Shown here: one piece after another, positions 1-8,528 of the stretch
How the letters are laid out: the number at the start of each line of letters is the position of its first letter
How positions within the stretch are numbered: position 1 is the stretch's first letter
Source of the DNA: Phaeobacter sp. CECT 5382
Lineage (GTDB): Bacteria; Pseudomonadota; Alphaproteobacteria; Rhodobacterales; Rhodobacteraceae
Direction of reading: 5' to 3'
Assembly: GCF_001457775.1 (NCBI RefSeq)
Contig: NZ_CYSG01000004.1
Span: 267,769 to 331,768 of the forward strand
DNA: 64,000 bases
Program-made: the position numbers and the translations under genes
Notes under the pieces: generated by a model
Databases searched by the model: none
The model's input: the letters and a program-made list of their open reading frames with translations, nothing else
Told to the model about the DNA's origin: nothing

Positions 1-483
1 GCGGCAACCGGCGGGTTGATGTTGGTCTATATGGCCATGATTTTTGGGCTGGTGATCATCGGGGACTATGACGAGATTTGGGATCTGGCTGATTTTCCGC
101 CGCAAGACTTTGCTCCTGCCACGCTGGGCATCGCGCTCGGCCTGTTTTTCTCCACGGTTTTTCTCTGCGGTATACTCACGACCTTCTGGCAGGCGCACCT
201 GCTTCTCAAGCTTGGGCGCACTCACATGTTTCGCGCTCTGGCCCGTGGGCTGCGCTTCTGCGGTGCTGGGTTGGCGATGATGTGGGCGGCGCTCTATGCC
301 TTTATGAATGTAGTCCCCCTGGCGATGTCCATGGGACGGGTTGCGCCGGAACTCATGGAGGTGCAGTGGGCCCCTTTTGAAATTGATACGGTGTTTCTGG
401 TTCTCGCCGTGGTCATGGTCGCCTTGTCCGGGACACTGACGCGGGCAGCTGAAATCGAAGACGAGAACAATCAATTCCTATGA
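1..483 (+). CDS. DUF2975-like membrane protein, 5'-partial
   Basis: The reading frame is open from the first base of the window, so the true start lies upstream and the visible 160 or so codons are the C-terminal part. At least four hydrophobic segments are visible (near the start, then around GIALGLFFSTVF, GLAMMWAALYAF and FLVLAVVMVAL), so it is an inner-membrane protein. It is followed 10 nt later by a small XRE-type HTH gene. A DUF2975 membrane protein paired with a YozG-like HTH protein is a common bacterial arrangement, which is the basis for the call. Its function is unknown. The family assignment rests on general layout and neighbour rather than on a catalytic motif. Confidence 0.6.
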   Translation, partial: AATGGLMLVYMAMIFGLVIIGDYDEIWDLADFPPQDFAPATLGIALGLFFSTVFLCGILTTFWQAHLLLKLGRTHMFRALARGLRFCGAGLAMMWAALYAFMNVVPLAMSMGRVAPELMEVQWAPFEIDTVFLVLAVVMVALSGTLTRAAEIEDENNQFL

Positions 484-493
484 GGAGACGCTG

Positions 494-715
494 GTGCCAA
501 TCCGGGTAAACCTCGACATGATGCTGGTGCGTCGCAAGGTGACGTCGCGTGCTCTGGCTGCCGCCGTGGGCATTACTGAGGCTAATCTGTCTTTGCTGAA
601 ATCCGGCAAGGTCAAGGGCGTCCGCTTTGCGACGCTGGATGCGATTTGCCAGTTTCTGGAGTGTCAGCCCGGCGATATTCTGGAATATCTGCCGGACGAC
701 GCGGCCGAACTGTAA
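494..715 (+). CDS. Small XRE/Cro-type HTH transcriptional regulator (YozG-like)
   Basis: A 73-residue protein that is almost entirely one helix-turn-helix domain. It reads MPIRVNLDMMLVRRK, then SRALAAAVGITEANLSLLKSG as the HTH core, then the typical tail LDAICQFLECQPGDILEY seen in YozG-type regulators. The start is GTG at 494, supported by GAGGAG at 483-488, which overlaps the stop of the preceding membrane-protein gene. The two are therefore translationally close and probably one operon. Proteins of this type usually act on their own operon and sometimes sense a signal through the partner membrane protein. That role is inferred from family pairing only. Confidence 0.85.
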   Translation: MPIRVNLDMMLVRRKVTSRALAAAVGITEANLSLLKSGKVKGVRFATLDAICQFLECQPGDILEYLPDDAAEL

Positions 716-771
716 CAAGCCCGACCTGTTTTTTCAGAGCGATGAAGCTGTGCTCTGGCTGTTTTCATAAG

Positions 772-1140
772 TCAGCCGATGACCGGATGACCAAGCCGCT
801 GCATGCATTGAACCAGATAGTTCCGCTGGGCCTGTTTGATCTCGGCATCGCCAATCGCGGCCCCAACTGCCGCCCCGATGACAGCTCCCGCGAGGGCTTT
901 ATCACGGCTTTCTGTTGCCCCGGCCAAGGCGCCTCCGACCCCACCGACCGCGGCAGTCTTGCCGATATGCCCCTGTCCGACACGACGGGCTTCGGCGCGG
1001 CACTGGGCTTCATCGCTGTTGAAGCTGGCCCCGAGTGTCCCACTGACCTGAAGCGGCGCTTCCAGTGGGACGGTGTCGCAGGCGGCAACCGCCATCAGAA
1101 GGATGCCGCTGGCCAGAGCCGCAAAAAATCTACCACTCAT
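772..1140 (-). CDS. Glycine-zipper outer-membrane lipoprotein
   Basis: A 122-residue protein with a lipoprotein signal peptide (MSGRFFAALASGILLMAVAAC, lipobox VAAC with the lipidated Cys around residue 21). The C-terminal half carries a Gly/Ala-rich zipper (GGVGGALAGA and AGAVIGAAVGAAIGDAE), which is the pattern of the 17-kDa-antigen/glycine-zipper lipoproteins. The start was chosen at 1140 rather than further upstream because AAAGGAG sits 7 nt before it and the signal peptide begins there. It is a single-gene unit between rplI and the regulator. The exact role (envelope integrity or unknown) cannot be read from the sequence. Confidence 0.75.
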   Translation of the reverse strand: MSGRFFAALASGILLMAVAACDTVPLEAPLQVSGTLGASFNSDEAQCRAEARRVGQGHIGKTAAVGGVGGALAGATESRDKALAGAVIGAAVGAAIGDAEIKQAQRNYLVQCMQRLGHPVIG

Positions 1141-1252
1141 TATTCTGCTCCTTTGGAATTCACAGATGATACGCATGCAGAATAGGCCCGAGTTCTGGAG
1201 AGAGCCAGCCCCGCAAGGCCTTAGGGCAGCAGTTGGTCAGCGACTGGACAGC

Positions 1253-1280
1253 AAAAAGGCCACTCCGCAGGGGAGTGGCC
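1253..1280 (-). terminator. Rho-independent terminator of the rpsF-rpsR-rplI operon
   Basis: A 9-bp perfect stem (GGCCACTCC at 1258-1266 with GGAGTGGCC at 1272-1280) is followed on the minus strand by TTTTT (1253-1257), 32 nt downstream of the rplI stop. Confidence 0.9.
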
Positions 1281-1311
1281 TCATTGATTTGTGCAAAAGA
1301 TCGCTTACGGA

Positions 1312-1926
1312 TCAGGCGTTGGTCTCGTCATCGGCGGCAACGGGGGCATCGCCCTCGTCATCATCCGATGCTGCAGAGCCGATATCGTCGAACAGCTCGG
1401 CGATTTCGAATTCAGCAGCGGCTTCCTCTTCGGCGGCCAGCTCCTGGATCGATTTGCCAGAGGCCTGAAGCTCAGCTTCTTCTTCCGAACGGGCGACGTT
1501 CAGATTGATCTGTGCTTCGACTTCGGGGTGCAGTTTGACGACAACGGTGTGAACACCCAGGTCTTTGATCGGGTTGATCAGAACGACCTGTTTTTTGTCG
1601 ACTGTGAAACCAGCTTCGATGGCGGATTCTGCGGCGTCACGCGGGGTGACGGAACCGTAGAGAGCGCCGGCATCAGATGCCGAACGAATCACGATGAACT
1701 GCTGACCGTCCAGCTTTTCAGCCAGAGCAGCGGCTTCTGCTTTGGTTTCCAGATTGCGTGCTTCCAGCTGCGCTTTCTGGTCATCAAATGCTGCCAGGTT
1801 GGCTTCCGATGCGACCTTGGCTTTCGCCTGGGGCAGCAGGAAGTTGCGGGCATAACCGGGTTTGACGTCTACGACGTCACCCATCTGGCCCAGCTTGGCG
1901 ACACGTTCAAGAAGGATAACTTGCAT
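1312..1926 (-). CDS. rplI: 50S ribosomal protein L9
   Basis: L9 binds 23S rRNA at the L1-stalk base of the large subunit and helps keep reading frame. The N-terminal signature [19 protein letters not shown] followed by [11 protein letters not shown] is diagnostic. The 204-residue length exceeds the usual 150 or so because of a C-terminal acidic extension rich in Glu, Asp and Ala (from about residue 155), as in other Rhodobacteraceae. It is the last gene of the rpsF-rpsR-rplI operon, with a strong terminator just behind it. Confidence 0.98.
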   Translation of the reverse strand: MQVILLERVAKLGQMGDVVDVKPGYARNFLLPQAKAKVASEANLAAFDDQKAQLEARNLETKAEAAALAEKLDGQQFIVIRSASDAGALYGSVTPRDAAESAIEAGFTVDKKQVVLINPIKDLGVHTVVVKLHPEVEAQINLNVARSEEEAELQASGKSIQELAAEEEAAAEFEIAELFDDIGSAASDDDEGDAPVAADDETNA

Positions 1927-1939
1927 TGCTCAGGTCTCC

Positions 1940-2167
1940 TTACTTAACGGCATAAGGCAGCAGGGCGAGGAAGCGGGCGCGCTTGATAGCACGGGCCAGT
2001 TCACGCTGCTTCTTTGCCGAAACGGCGGTGATACGCGAAGGTACGATCTTGCCACGCTCAGAAATGTAGCGCTGCAGAAGACGAGTGTCTTTGTAGTCGA
2101 TCTTCGGAGCATTGTCGCCCGAGAAGGGGCAGACTTTGCGGCGACGGAAAAATGGTTTTGCGGCCAT
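1940..2167 (-). CDS. rpsR: 30S ribosomal protein S18
   Basis: A 75-residue basic protein of the small-subunit platform that pairs with S6. The sequence shows [10 protein letters not shown] near the N-terminus, [19 protein letters not shown] in the middle and the S18 core [17 protein letters not shown] at the end. The gene lies between rpsF and rplI, the conserved order, with 13 nt to rplI and 27 nt to rpsF, so all three are co-transcribed. Confidence 0.98.
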   Translation of the reverse strand: MAAKPFFRRRKVCPFSGDNAPKIDYKDTRLLQRYISERGKIVPSRITAVSAKKQRELARAIKRARFLALLPYAVK

Positions 2168-2194
2168 GGTTTAGCGTCCTTTTCTCAAGCTAGA

Positions 2195-2548
2195 TCAGCG
2201 GCGCTCGCGACGGGTGTCGCGTTCGTCACGTTTCTGCATCTGGACCGAAGGGCCTTCGGCGTGCTCGTCGACCTTGATGGTCAGAACGCGCATCACGTCA
2301 TCATGCAGGCGCATCAGGCGTTCCATTTCCTGAACAGCCGCTGCAGAAGCATCGGTGCGCAGGAAGGCGTAGTGGCCTTTGCGGTTTTTGTTGATCTTGT
2401 AGGCCATCGTTTTGACGCCCCAGTATTCACTGTCAACGAGTTTACCTTCGTTGTCAGCCAATACGGCACCAAAGTGTTCGATAAGGCCTTCAGCTTGCGA
2501 GTTGGACAGGTCCTGACGCGCAATCATGACATGCTCATAGAGGGGCAT
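2195..2548 (-). CDS. rpsF: 30S ribosomal protein S6
   Basis: A 117-residue small-subunit protein that binds S18 and 16S rRNA. MPLYEHVMIARQDLS is the standard S6 start, and the conserved WGVKTMAYKINKNRKGHY lies mid-protein. The frame stays open upstream, but the start is placed at 2548 because all S6 proteins begin this way and a GGAG sits about 7 nt upstream. A charged C-terminal tail (KRDERDTRRERR) is typical of alphaproteobacterial S6. It is the first gene of the ribosomal operon. Confidence 0.97.
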   Translation of the reverse strand: MPLYEHVMIARQDLSNSQAEGLIEHFGAVLADNEGKLVDSEYWGVKTMAYKINKNRKGHYAFLRTDASAAAVQEMERLMRLHDDVMRVLTIKVDEHAEGPSVQMQKRDERDTRRERR

Positions 2549-2657
2549 GCGAACTCCAGTTTGTTTCAAGGCGCATTTCATAGACGGGGCGGTTGAGCCT
2601 TCCGCTGCCCTGTCACGAGAGTCTGCGCGGATCGAATGTGTCGCGGAAGGATGGCCT

Positions 2658-2691
2658 CATATAGCGGCTTTGACGCAAAGAGCAAGGTCAA
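2658..2691 (-). promoter_or_regulatory. Candidate promoter of the rpsF operon
   Basis: On the minus strand, TTGACCTTGCTC is followed by TATATG (2658-2663). The spacing is 16 nt from TTGCTC, which fits a sigma-70-type promoter about 110 bp upstream of rpsF. The assignment is by eye. The rest of the 2549-2959 gap holds no convincing ORF apart from a CtrA-type box near its right edge. Confidence 0.4.
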
Positions 2692-2888
2692 ATGGCGCAG
2701 CCCCAGACGAGGGGGATCATCCCGGCAGGCGTCGCACAGAAAGACCGGGAGGTGCCAATGGAGACCAAAGAGGTGTGTCAAAGTGGGCAAGCCTTGGAAA
2801 TACATGATCTTTGGGTGATTTAATTGGCACAAAAACAGTCTCTTCACGTGCTGCCCCAATGTTGCCCCATTCGTAAGGTCATGTATGG

Positions 2889-2903
2889 TTAACGAAAAGT
2901 TAA
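2889..2903 (+). promoter_or_regulatory. CtrA-type box TTAA-N7-TTAA
   Basis: TTAACGAAAAGTTAA is a perfect TTAA-N7-TTAA direct repeat, the core of the alphaproteobacterial CtrA recognition site. It ends 56 bp before the start of the downstream membrane-protein gene, in an otherwise gene-free stretch. Confidence 0.5.
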
Positions 2904-2959
2904 TAGCCCGAAGACCAACGGCAGGTCAAAATCGGGCAGGCAGAACGAGGCAGATGAGA

Positions 2960-3511
2960 ATGAACCTTACCAGTCCGGCGTCCCTTTCGTATCCTGCTGC
3001 GCGCCCTGCAGCGGCCTTGAATGATTTGGCAGGCAGCAAGAACATTGCAGCGGCCATGCCATTGGTGCTGAATTTTGAGGCCAACTGGCGTGCGCGCACG
3101 GTTCTGATCCGCGCCCTCGGGGCTGCGATCCTGCTGAGCGCAAGCGGCCTGTGGCTGTTCCCGGGGGAAACGTCGGACCCTGAGCTGAGCTTGATGAAAG
3201 TCGGCGTTTCGGTGCTGTTCTTTGTGCTGGGACTTGTCTTGCTGACGGTGCGTGACCCGCGCGGCCAGCCCGAAGCCTGCTTTGATCCTGTGCGGCGCGA
3301 GTTGCGCATACTGCGCATGGATTCGCGGGGGCATCCTAAAACGGTCCTGCGTCGCGGGTATGACACCCTTGGTGGCGCTCGCCTGACAGCCGGTGCGGTA
3401 GAGCTATATGAAAATGATGGCAGTTTGCTGATCGAAGTGCCGCTTGGCAGCGCCGCAGCCCGAAGCCAGCTACGCGATCAGCTGAGTGGTGCTGTACAAC
3501 TGTTCAACTGA
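2960..3511 (+). CDS. Conserved hypothetical membrane protein
   Basis: A 183-residue protein not assigned to a named family. It has two hydrophobic segments (around LIRALGAAILLSASGLWLF and GVSVLFFVLGLVLLTV), followed by a soluble part with alternating polar and hydrophobic strands (FDPVRRELRILRMD ... VELYENDGSLLIEVPL) resembling a small beta-rich cytoplasmic domain. The ATG at 2960 was chosen over 2954 and over in-frame upstream codons because GAGG at 2947-2950 is 9 nt away. It is a stand-alone gene preceded by a CtrA-type box. The function is unknown. Confidence 0.65.
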   Translation: MNLTSPASLSYPAARPAAALNDLAGSKNIAAAMPLVLNFEANWRARTVLIRALGAAILLSASGLWLFPGETSDPELSLMKVGVSVLFFVLGLVLLTVRDPRGQPEACFDPVRRELRILRMDSRGHPKTVLRRGYDTLGGARLTAGAVELYENDGSLLIEVPLGSAAARSQLRDQLSGAVQLFN

Positions 3512-3925
3512 GACAGTGCTTGAATCCCAATCACGAAACTTGGGTTGGGAGAGCAAAGGCGAGAGTTGCGGGGAAAGAACGTCGGCGAAGTACGGGGCCG
3601 CGAGGCTTGGTGGAACGTCTCGCGCAGCTCTTGTTCAGCTTTTTTACGCTCCTCCTTATTTGCACAGCCGTACCCAAGGTCGGCATTCGGCTGACCATCC
3701 GGGGTTTCAACAAAACGTGATCGGGCGGCAGGCCGTTGTTGGAAAGTGCTAATAAACCAAGGGCTCTGCACAGATGCGCAGGGCCAATGTTTTTTTCTCA
3801 ACAGAACATGTTGGCAAATGCGACTTTTCTTTTGGCTGGGAACGACACAGGTTTGAACCACTGGGAACAATCAGTTCAATAGACCCTGATCACCTGATCG
3901 TCTTATCCAATGGAGCTCTACCCTC
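3512..3925. other. Gene-poor interval
   Basis: No convincing gene is seen in these 414 bases. The longest minus-strand frame (up to 130 codons, 3478-3870) contains a plausible stretch around NADLGYGCANKEERKKAEQELRE, but it has no ribosome binding site, overlaps the end of the upstream gene and has atypical codon use. It may be a decayed remnant. Confidence 0.4.
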
Positions 3926-4501
3926 ATGAAAACCATCTTTTTTGCAGCGGCCCTTGCAGGCTTGACCGCATCCGCCGCCGTCGCGGCTCCGGAAAAATAT
4001 GTTCTGGATTCCAGCCACAGCCAGGTGCTGTTCAGCTATAACCACCTGGGCTATTCCACCACCTGGGGCATGTTCTCTGGGTTCGAAGGCGAGATCATGT
4101 TCGATCAGGAGGCTCCGGCTGAGTCCAGCGTTTCGGTTTCCATGCCGCTCAGCTCGATGCTGACAGGCTGGCAGGCGCGTTTTGATCACTTCATGTCCAA
4201 AGACTTCTTTGCCGCTGCGGGTGATGAGATGGTCACCTTCACCTCCACAAGCATCGCAGTGACTGGTGATACAACAGCCAAGATTACCGGCGATCTGACT
4301 CTGAACGGTGTGACCAAATCTGTGGTTCTGGATGCCAACCTCAACCAGATGGGCGACCACCCAATGGCGGGCAAGCCCTGGGCTGGTTTCAATGCGACGA
4401 CGACATTGGTGCGGTCGGATTTTGAGCTGGGCAAATTTGCCCCCTTCGTCAGTGATGAAGTGGCGCTGCAGATTTCCATCGAAGCGATGAAAGCCGAGTA
4501 A
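3926..4501 (+). CDS. Periplasmic YceI family protein
   Basis: A 191-residue protein with a clear signal peptide (MKTIFFAAALAGLTASAAVAA, cleavage around residue 21) and a YceI-like lipocalin-fold domain. The domain is marked by the start YVLDSSHSQVLFSYNHLG, the central HFMSKDFFAA, and LTLNGVTKSVVLDANLN. YceI proteins bind long polyisoprenoid or quinone-like lipids in the periplasm. The gene has its own terminator and faces a second YceI domain fused to a cytochrome b561 on the opposite strand. This suggests that the two act on a common isoprenoid/quinone substrate, which is an inference from context. Confidence 0.93.
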   Translation: MKTIFFAAALAGLTASAAVAAPEKYVLDSSHSQVLFSYNHLGYSTTWGMFSGFEGEIMFDQEAPAESSVSVSMPLSSMLTGWQARFDHFMSKDFFAAAGDEMVTFTSTSIAVTGDTTAKITGDLTLNGVTKSVVLDANLNQMGDHPMAGKPWAGFNATTTLVRSDFELGKFAPFVSDEVALQISIEAMKAE

Positions 4502-4530
4502 TCCGCCGCAACAATTTTGACTGCAATTTG

Positions 4531-4563
4531 CCGCCGCCCTGCGAAAGGGCGGCGGTCTTTTTG
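4531..4563 (+). terminator. Rho-independent terminator of the yceI gene
   Basis: A 10-bp perfect GC stem (CCGCCGCCCT at 4531-4540 with AGGGCGGCGG at 4546-4555) with a GCGAA loop, followed by TCTTTTTG, 30 nt after the stop codon. Confidence 0.92.
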
Positions 4564-4723
4564 TGCTCGGAAGAAAATAAGTCGGCAGGCCGGTAGATTT
4601 GAATGGTTTGCACTGCCAGTGATGCTGGCCAAATGTGGTAGCCAAGAAAGCCGTGCGACCTAGAGTTTTGGGCCGTGCGACGAAGGGCAAGGCTACAGCG
4701 GGGGAAGGGGGCGGCGGACGTGC

Positions 4724-4755
4724 AAAAGCCCTTTCCAAAGTGAATTGGAAAGGGC
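4724..4755 (-). terminator. Rho-independent terminator of the cytochrome b561-YceI gene
   Basis: On the minus strand, GCCCTTTCCAA (4745-4755) pairs with TTGGAAAGGGC (4728-4738) and is followed by TTTT (4724-4727). It lies 39 nt after the stop of the minus-strand gene. Confidence 0.8.
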
Positions 4756-4793
4756 CGCAAGCCGTGCTCTCAGCAGATATTGAAGGAGCTAAA

Positions 4794-6104
4794 TCAGCCC
4801 CGCCGTTCGGCTTTGAGCGAGATTTCAATGACCACATCAAACCCTAGGGTAGCGGCATCCTGTGTTCCCAGACCAATGTCAAAATCCAGGCGGTTGACCG
4901 TCACCTGTCCGGACATCTCGGCGTGGTTCTCTTTGAGCGCGAGCGTGAACGGCAGGGTGAGCGGCAGGCTTTTGTCGCGGATGGTGAGCTGCCCAACAGC
5001 CTGATACCCGGTTTCAAGTTTTTCAAGCGTGGCCTCAAACCGTGCTGTTGGGTAGGTAGAGCTGTCGAAATAATCCGCTCCCATGGCCTGATCGGTCACG
5101 GTGCCAAGGCTAAGGGATTTGATGTCGATCTCTACGGCCACTTGCCCTGCAGGGCCTGGGGTTTCAGGATCATCAAATTGGATGTCTGCGGCCCAACTGG
5201 CAAAGCTTCCAGTGATATCACTGCCCATCTGTTTAATGGTCAGTCCCAGCCTACCGCTGTCAACAATCCAGTTGCCAATACCGTCATCAACGCTGGTTTC
5301 AGCAGGATCTGTTGAACCCGATGCATCTTCGGGCGCAGATTGCACGGTACTGCTGGTGTGCCCATGATCATGAGTGCTGTGATCCTGTGCTTGCCCCCCC
5401 AGGAGCGCGCCTGTTGTCAGAATAGCAGCCCAGAGTGCCAGGGCGACAAAGGCCGGAACCGCGCTGTGTGTCTGCGCGGGCGGTTCGGGCAGGGCGCGCG
5501 TACCCGGAAGCATGCGGCGGAGGGTGGCATCGCGGTCGATGACCACATGTTTGATGGCACCTGCTACGTGCAGAACGACCGAGATCAGCAAGGCCTTGCC
5601 CGCGATCCAGTGCAGAGAGGCAAACAGCGCCGATACCGGCTCGGATTTGGGCACAAAGGGCAGGTTCTGGCCAAAGGGCCACCAGATTGGGGCAAAACCG
5701 GTGGTGGCCGCATGGTGGATCCAACCCGTCAGTGGCGTGGCAACCATGGCTCCGTAGAGCATCCAGTGTACCACTTCGGCGGCGAGGGCTTCGGGTTTGT
5801 TGTCGGGGTGCAGTAGACCGGGTTTAGGCTGGCGCAGGGCCCAGAGGATACGGGCCAGAGCGACAAAAAAGCTGGCCAAGCCAATCGTTTTGTGCAGCGA
5901 GAACAGGAGAACCGCGCGGTCGATGGTGTCTTGCGCACCGTCAAAGTCCGGGCTTTGGATGGTGTGGGCCAGATTGCTGGAAATCATCCCAAGCAGGAAA
6001 GCGGTGATCAGCAAAAAAGCAGTCAGCCAGTGAAAGGTCTTGCTGACGCTGCCGTAGCTGGACGAGGAGTTACTATGGGGCACGGGAGAATAATCCTTGT
6101 GCAA
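4794..6104 (-). CDS. Cytochrome b561 - YceI fusion protein
   Basis: A 436-residue two-domain protein. Residues about 15-200 form a cytochrome b561/Ni-hydrogenase-type di-haem membrane domain with four transmembrane helices. Candidate haem histidines sit in KTFHWLTAFLL, LFSLHKTIGLAS, VVHWMLYGAM and SLHWIAGKAL or SVVLHVAGA. A fifth hydrophobic helix (around FVALALWAAILTTGALLG) and a His/Ser/Thr-rich linker lead to a C-terminal periplasmic YceI domain (about residues 265-436, for example ADYFDSSTYPTARFEA and LTIRDKSLPLTLPFTLAL). The fusion implies electron transfer between membrane quinone and a YceI-bound isoprenoid. Start at 6104. It is convergent with the separate yceI gene. Confidence 0.9.
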   Translation of the reverse strand: MHKDYSPVPHSNSSSSYGSVSKTFHWLTAFLLITAFLLGMISSNLAHTIQSPDFDGAQDTIDRAVLLFSLHKTIGLASFFVALARILWALRQPKPGLLHPDNKPEALAAEVVHWMLYGAMVATPLTGWIHHAATTGFAPIWWPFGQNLPFVPKSEPVSALFASLHWIAGKALLISVVLHVAGAIKHVVIDRDATLRRMLPGTRALPEPPAQTHSAVPAFVALALWAAILTTGALLGGQAQDHSTHDHGHTSSTVQSAPEDASGSTDPAETSVDDGIGNWIVDSGRLGLTIKQMGSDITGSFASWAADIQFDDPETPGPAGQVAVEIDIKSLSLGTVTDQAMGADYFDSSTYPTARFEATLEKLETGYQAVGQLTIRDKSLPLTLPFTLALKENHAEMSGQVTVNRLDFDIGLGTQDAATLGFDVVIEISLKAERRG

Positions 6105-6348
6105 AAGAGGATAGGTTCAATCTAGCCATCGCCAGCTATCGTGCAATGGGCTGCTCTGTCAGTCTCCGCACAGGGTTTGTTTATCAAAGCATGTCTGAGG
6201 GATCGAAACCTTGCGGTTTCCGAAGCATTGGAAGGTCAGGCTACTCTCCCAAACCTGGCGCTGAGCAGTCGTGGCAGGGCAGTTCTCTTGTGCCGGGCGG
6301 CAGCTGCGTCTAAACCGAGACAAACGGCAGTGAAAGATGAGGTCATTC

Positions 6349-7284
6349 ATGACAATCGCATTTGTGTTCCCGGGCCAGGGTGCCCAGACCATCGGCATGG
6401 GGCAGGCGCTGGCAGGGGCATATCCCGCCGCAAAGGCTGTGTTTGATGAAGTGGATGATGCCTTGGGGGAAAACCTCAGTGGCCTGATCTGGGAGGGAGA
6501 CATCGAAACACTGACCCTGACCCAAAATGCTCAACCGGCCCTGATGGCAACGTCGATGGCAGCCATGCGCGCGCTCGAGGCCGAAGGGATCACGATCAGC
6601 CAGGCGGCCTGTGTGGCGGGTCACTCGCTGGGGGAATATTCCGCTCTGGCGGCCGCTGGCGCGATTTCGGTTGCGGATACTGCGCGCCTTTTGCGCACTC
6701 GTGGTCAGGCGATGCAAAGCGCTGTGCCAGTGGGTGTTGGCGCCATGGCGGCCCTTCTGGGGCTGGATTTTGCCACCGTGAAAGAGGTTGCCGCCGAGGC
6801 CGCCGCCGAAGGTGAGGTCGTCCAGGCCGCCAATGATAATGACCCGACACAGGTTGTCGTCTCTGGTCACAAGGCCGCCGTTGAACGCGCCGCAGAGATT
6901 GCCAAGGGACGTGGAGCCAAGCGCGCCGTGATGTTGCCTGTGTCCGCGCCGTTCCATTGTGCCCTGATGCAGCCTGCGGCCGATGTGATGGCAGAAGCCC
7001 TGGCCGCGGTCGAAATCAAAGCCCCGGCCGTGCCATTGATCGCAAACGTCCGCGCCGATGAGGTGACGGATCCGGCGCTGATCCGCCAGTTGCTGGTAGA
7101 ACAGGTCACAGGTTCGGTGCGCTGGCGCGAAAGCGTGCAGATGATGGCCGCCAAAGGCGTGACAGAATTCTGGGAAATTGGTGCTGGCAAGGCGCTGTCG
7201 GGGATGATCCGCAAGATCGACCGGTCCCTGAGCAGCCGTCAGTTTGGCACTCCGGATGATGTGGCCGGCGTTAAAGGCGCCTGA
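6349..7284 (+). CDS. fabD: Malonyl-CoA:ACP transacylase
   Basis: This enzyme loads malonate from CoA onto acyl carrier protein for type II fatty-acid synthesis in the cytoplasm. The 311 residues show the N-terminal FPGQGAQTIGMG, the catalytic Ser93 in GHSLGEYSALAAAG and the catalytic His203 in SAPFHCALM. The start at 6349 rather than 6337 is set by GATGAGG 6 nt upstream and by the family start MTIAFVFPG. The C-terminus is slightly long (GTPDDVAGVKGA). It opens the fab block, with fabG 88 nt downstream. Confidence 0.97.
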   Translation: MTIAFVFPGQGAQTIGMGQALAGAYPAAKAVFDEVDDALGENLSGLIWEGDIETLTLTQNAQPALMATSMAAMRALEAEGITISQAACVAGHSLGEYSALAAAGAISVADTARLLRTRGQAMQSAVPVGVGAMAALLGLDFATVKEVAAEAAAEGEVVQAANDNDPTQVVVSGHKAAVERAAEIAKGRGAKRAVMLPVSAPFHCALMQPAADVMAEALAAVEIKAPAVPLIANVRADEVTDPALIRQLLVEQVTGSVRWRESVQMMAAKGVTEFWEIGAGKALSGMIRKIDRSLSSRQFGTPDDVAGVKGA

Positions 7285-7372
7285 AACGAGCAATAAACGA
7301 TAGCCCAGGCAGTGCAGCTGTTCTCTTAAATAGATGCGGCGTGCTTCTGGGATCTGAAATTGAGGAAATGAC

Positions 7373-8110
7373 ATGTTTGATTTGACTGGCAAGACGGCGC
7401 TGATCACCGGGGCTTCGGGCGGCATTGGCGGCGATATTGCACGTGCGCTGCATGCAGCGGGCGCCACCGTGGCTCTGTCCGGCACCCGTGAAGACCCGCT
7501 AAAGGCACTGGCCGCAGAGCTGGGCGAGCGGGCCTTTGTGCTGACCTGCAATCTCAGCGATGCTGAGGCCGTTGAGGCGCTGCCTAAACAGGCAGCCGAA
7601 GCGCTGGGGCGGGTGGATATTCTGGTCAACAATGCCGGGATCACCAAAGACAATCTCTTTATGCGGATGAAGGACGAGGAATGGCAAAGCGTGCTGGACG
7701 TGAACCTGACCTCGACCATGCGTCTGTGCCGGGGCGTGTTGCGCGGCATGATGAAGGCACGCTGGGGCCGGATCATCAATATCTCCTCTGTTGTGGGCGC
7801 CACCGGCAATCCCGGTCAGGCCAATTACGCGGCCTCCAAGGCGGGTATGGTGGGGATGTCGAAATCCCTGGCCTATGAGGTCGCCAACCGTGGCATCACC
7901 GTGAATGCGGTCGCTCCCGGTTTCATTGCCACGGCTATGACCGACAAGCTGAACGACAGCCAGAAAGACGCGATCCTGACCCAGATCCCGGCCGCCCGTA
8001 TGGGAGATTCGAAAGAAATCGCCGCCGCGGTGCTGTATCTGGCCAGCCCAGAGGCCTCCTACGTGACTGGCACCACGCTGCACGTGAATGGTGGCATGGC
8101 GATGCTGTAA
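7373..8110 (+). CDS. fabG: 3-oxoacyl-ACP reductase
   Basis: NADPH-dependent reduction of 3-oxoacyl-ACP in fatty-acid elongation. This is a 245-residue short-chain dehydrogenase with the cofactor motif TGASGGIG (12-19), NNAG (86-89) and the catalytic Ser139-Tyr152-Lys156 set in ISSVVGATGNPGQANYAASK. The end VTGTTLHVNGGMAML is typical of FabG. It lies between fabD and acpP, the standard order, which separates it from the many other SDR paralogues. Confidence 0.97.
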   Translation: MFDLTGKTALITGASGGIGGDIARALHAAGATVALSGTREDPLKALAAELGERAFVLTCNLSDAEAVEALPKQAAEALGRVDILVNNAGITKDNLFMRMKDEEWQSVLDVNLTSTMRLCRGVLRGMMKARWGRIINISSVVGATGNPGQANYAASKAGMVGMSKSLAYEVANRGITVNAVAPGFIATAMTDKLNDSQKDAILTQIPAARMGDSKEIAAAVLYLASPEASYVTGTTLHVNGGMAML

Positions 8111-8528
8111 CGGAATTTTTCTTGGTCGGGGCCGTAATCGCCGCGCATTTCGTCGCTGACAAAGGCCGAAGTAGCCGCTGGCAGACAGATGGATCTACCT
8201 CGGTGTTTCGGAGAAAAGTTGCATTTAATCAGCGGTGTAACAAAAAACATTGGTGCGACCTCTTGTCTTGAACAAAGGGTGGCGCCATTTGCAAAATCGG
8301 GTCGCCCACTATGAGGGTGCAGCAACAGCGAGATGCGGTGCGAAACCATTTGCCTCTGCGCTGGTCTGTGCTATAGGCGGCCCATATTCGTTCTGATCCA
8401 GCCGTTTACTGCTGTGATCAGAAAGCTCTCGTTGCTGGGGGCAGAACCGCCCGCAACGGGCAAAATCACGCCACCCCATGCGGGCAAGGGCAAAACCGGG
8501 CAGATGCCCTGAAGAACGAGGAAGAGAC
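8111..8528. other. fabG-acpP intergenic region
   Basis: These 418 bases hold no credible ORF. A weak promoter match TTGCCT (8350-8355), 16 nt, TATAGG (8372-8377) may drive acpP, leaving a leader of about 145 nt. No riboswitch-like fold was recognised. Confidence 0.4.

Noticed and set aside
3478..3870. Minus-strand ORF of 130 codons after the membrane protein
   Set aside because: Overlaps the end of the upstream gene and has no start signal; only a short middle part looks protein-like. Noted as a gap rather than a gene.
6343..7809. 488-codon minus-strand ORF opposite fabD and fabG
   Set aside because: It is the antisense shadow of two certain fatty-acid genes, with a composition (many Arg, His, Pro, Ser) expected of an antisense frame.
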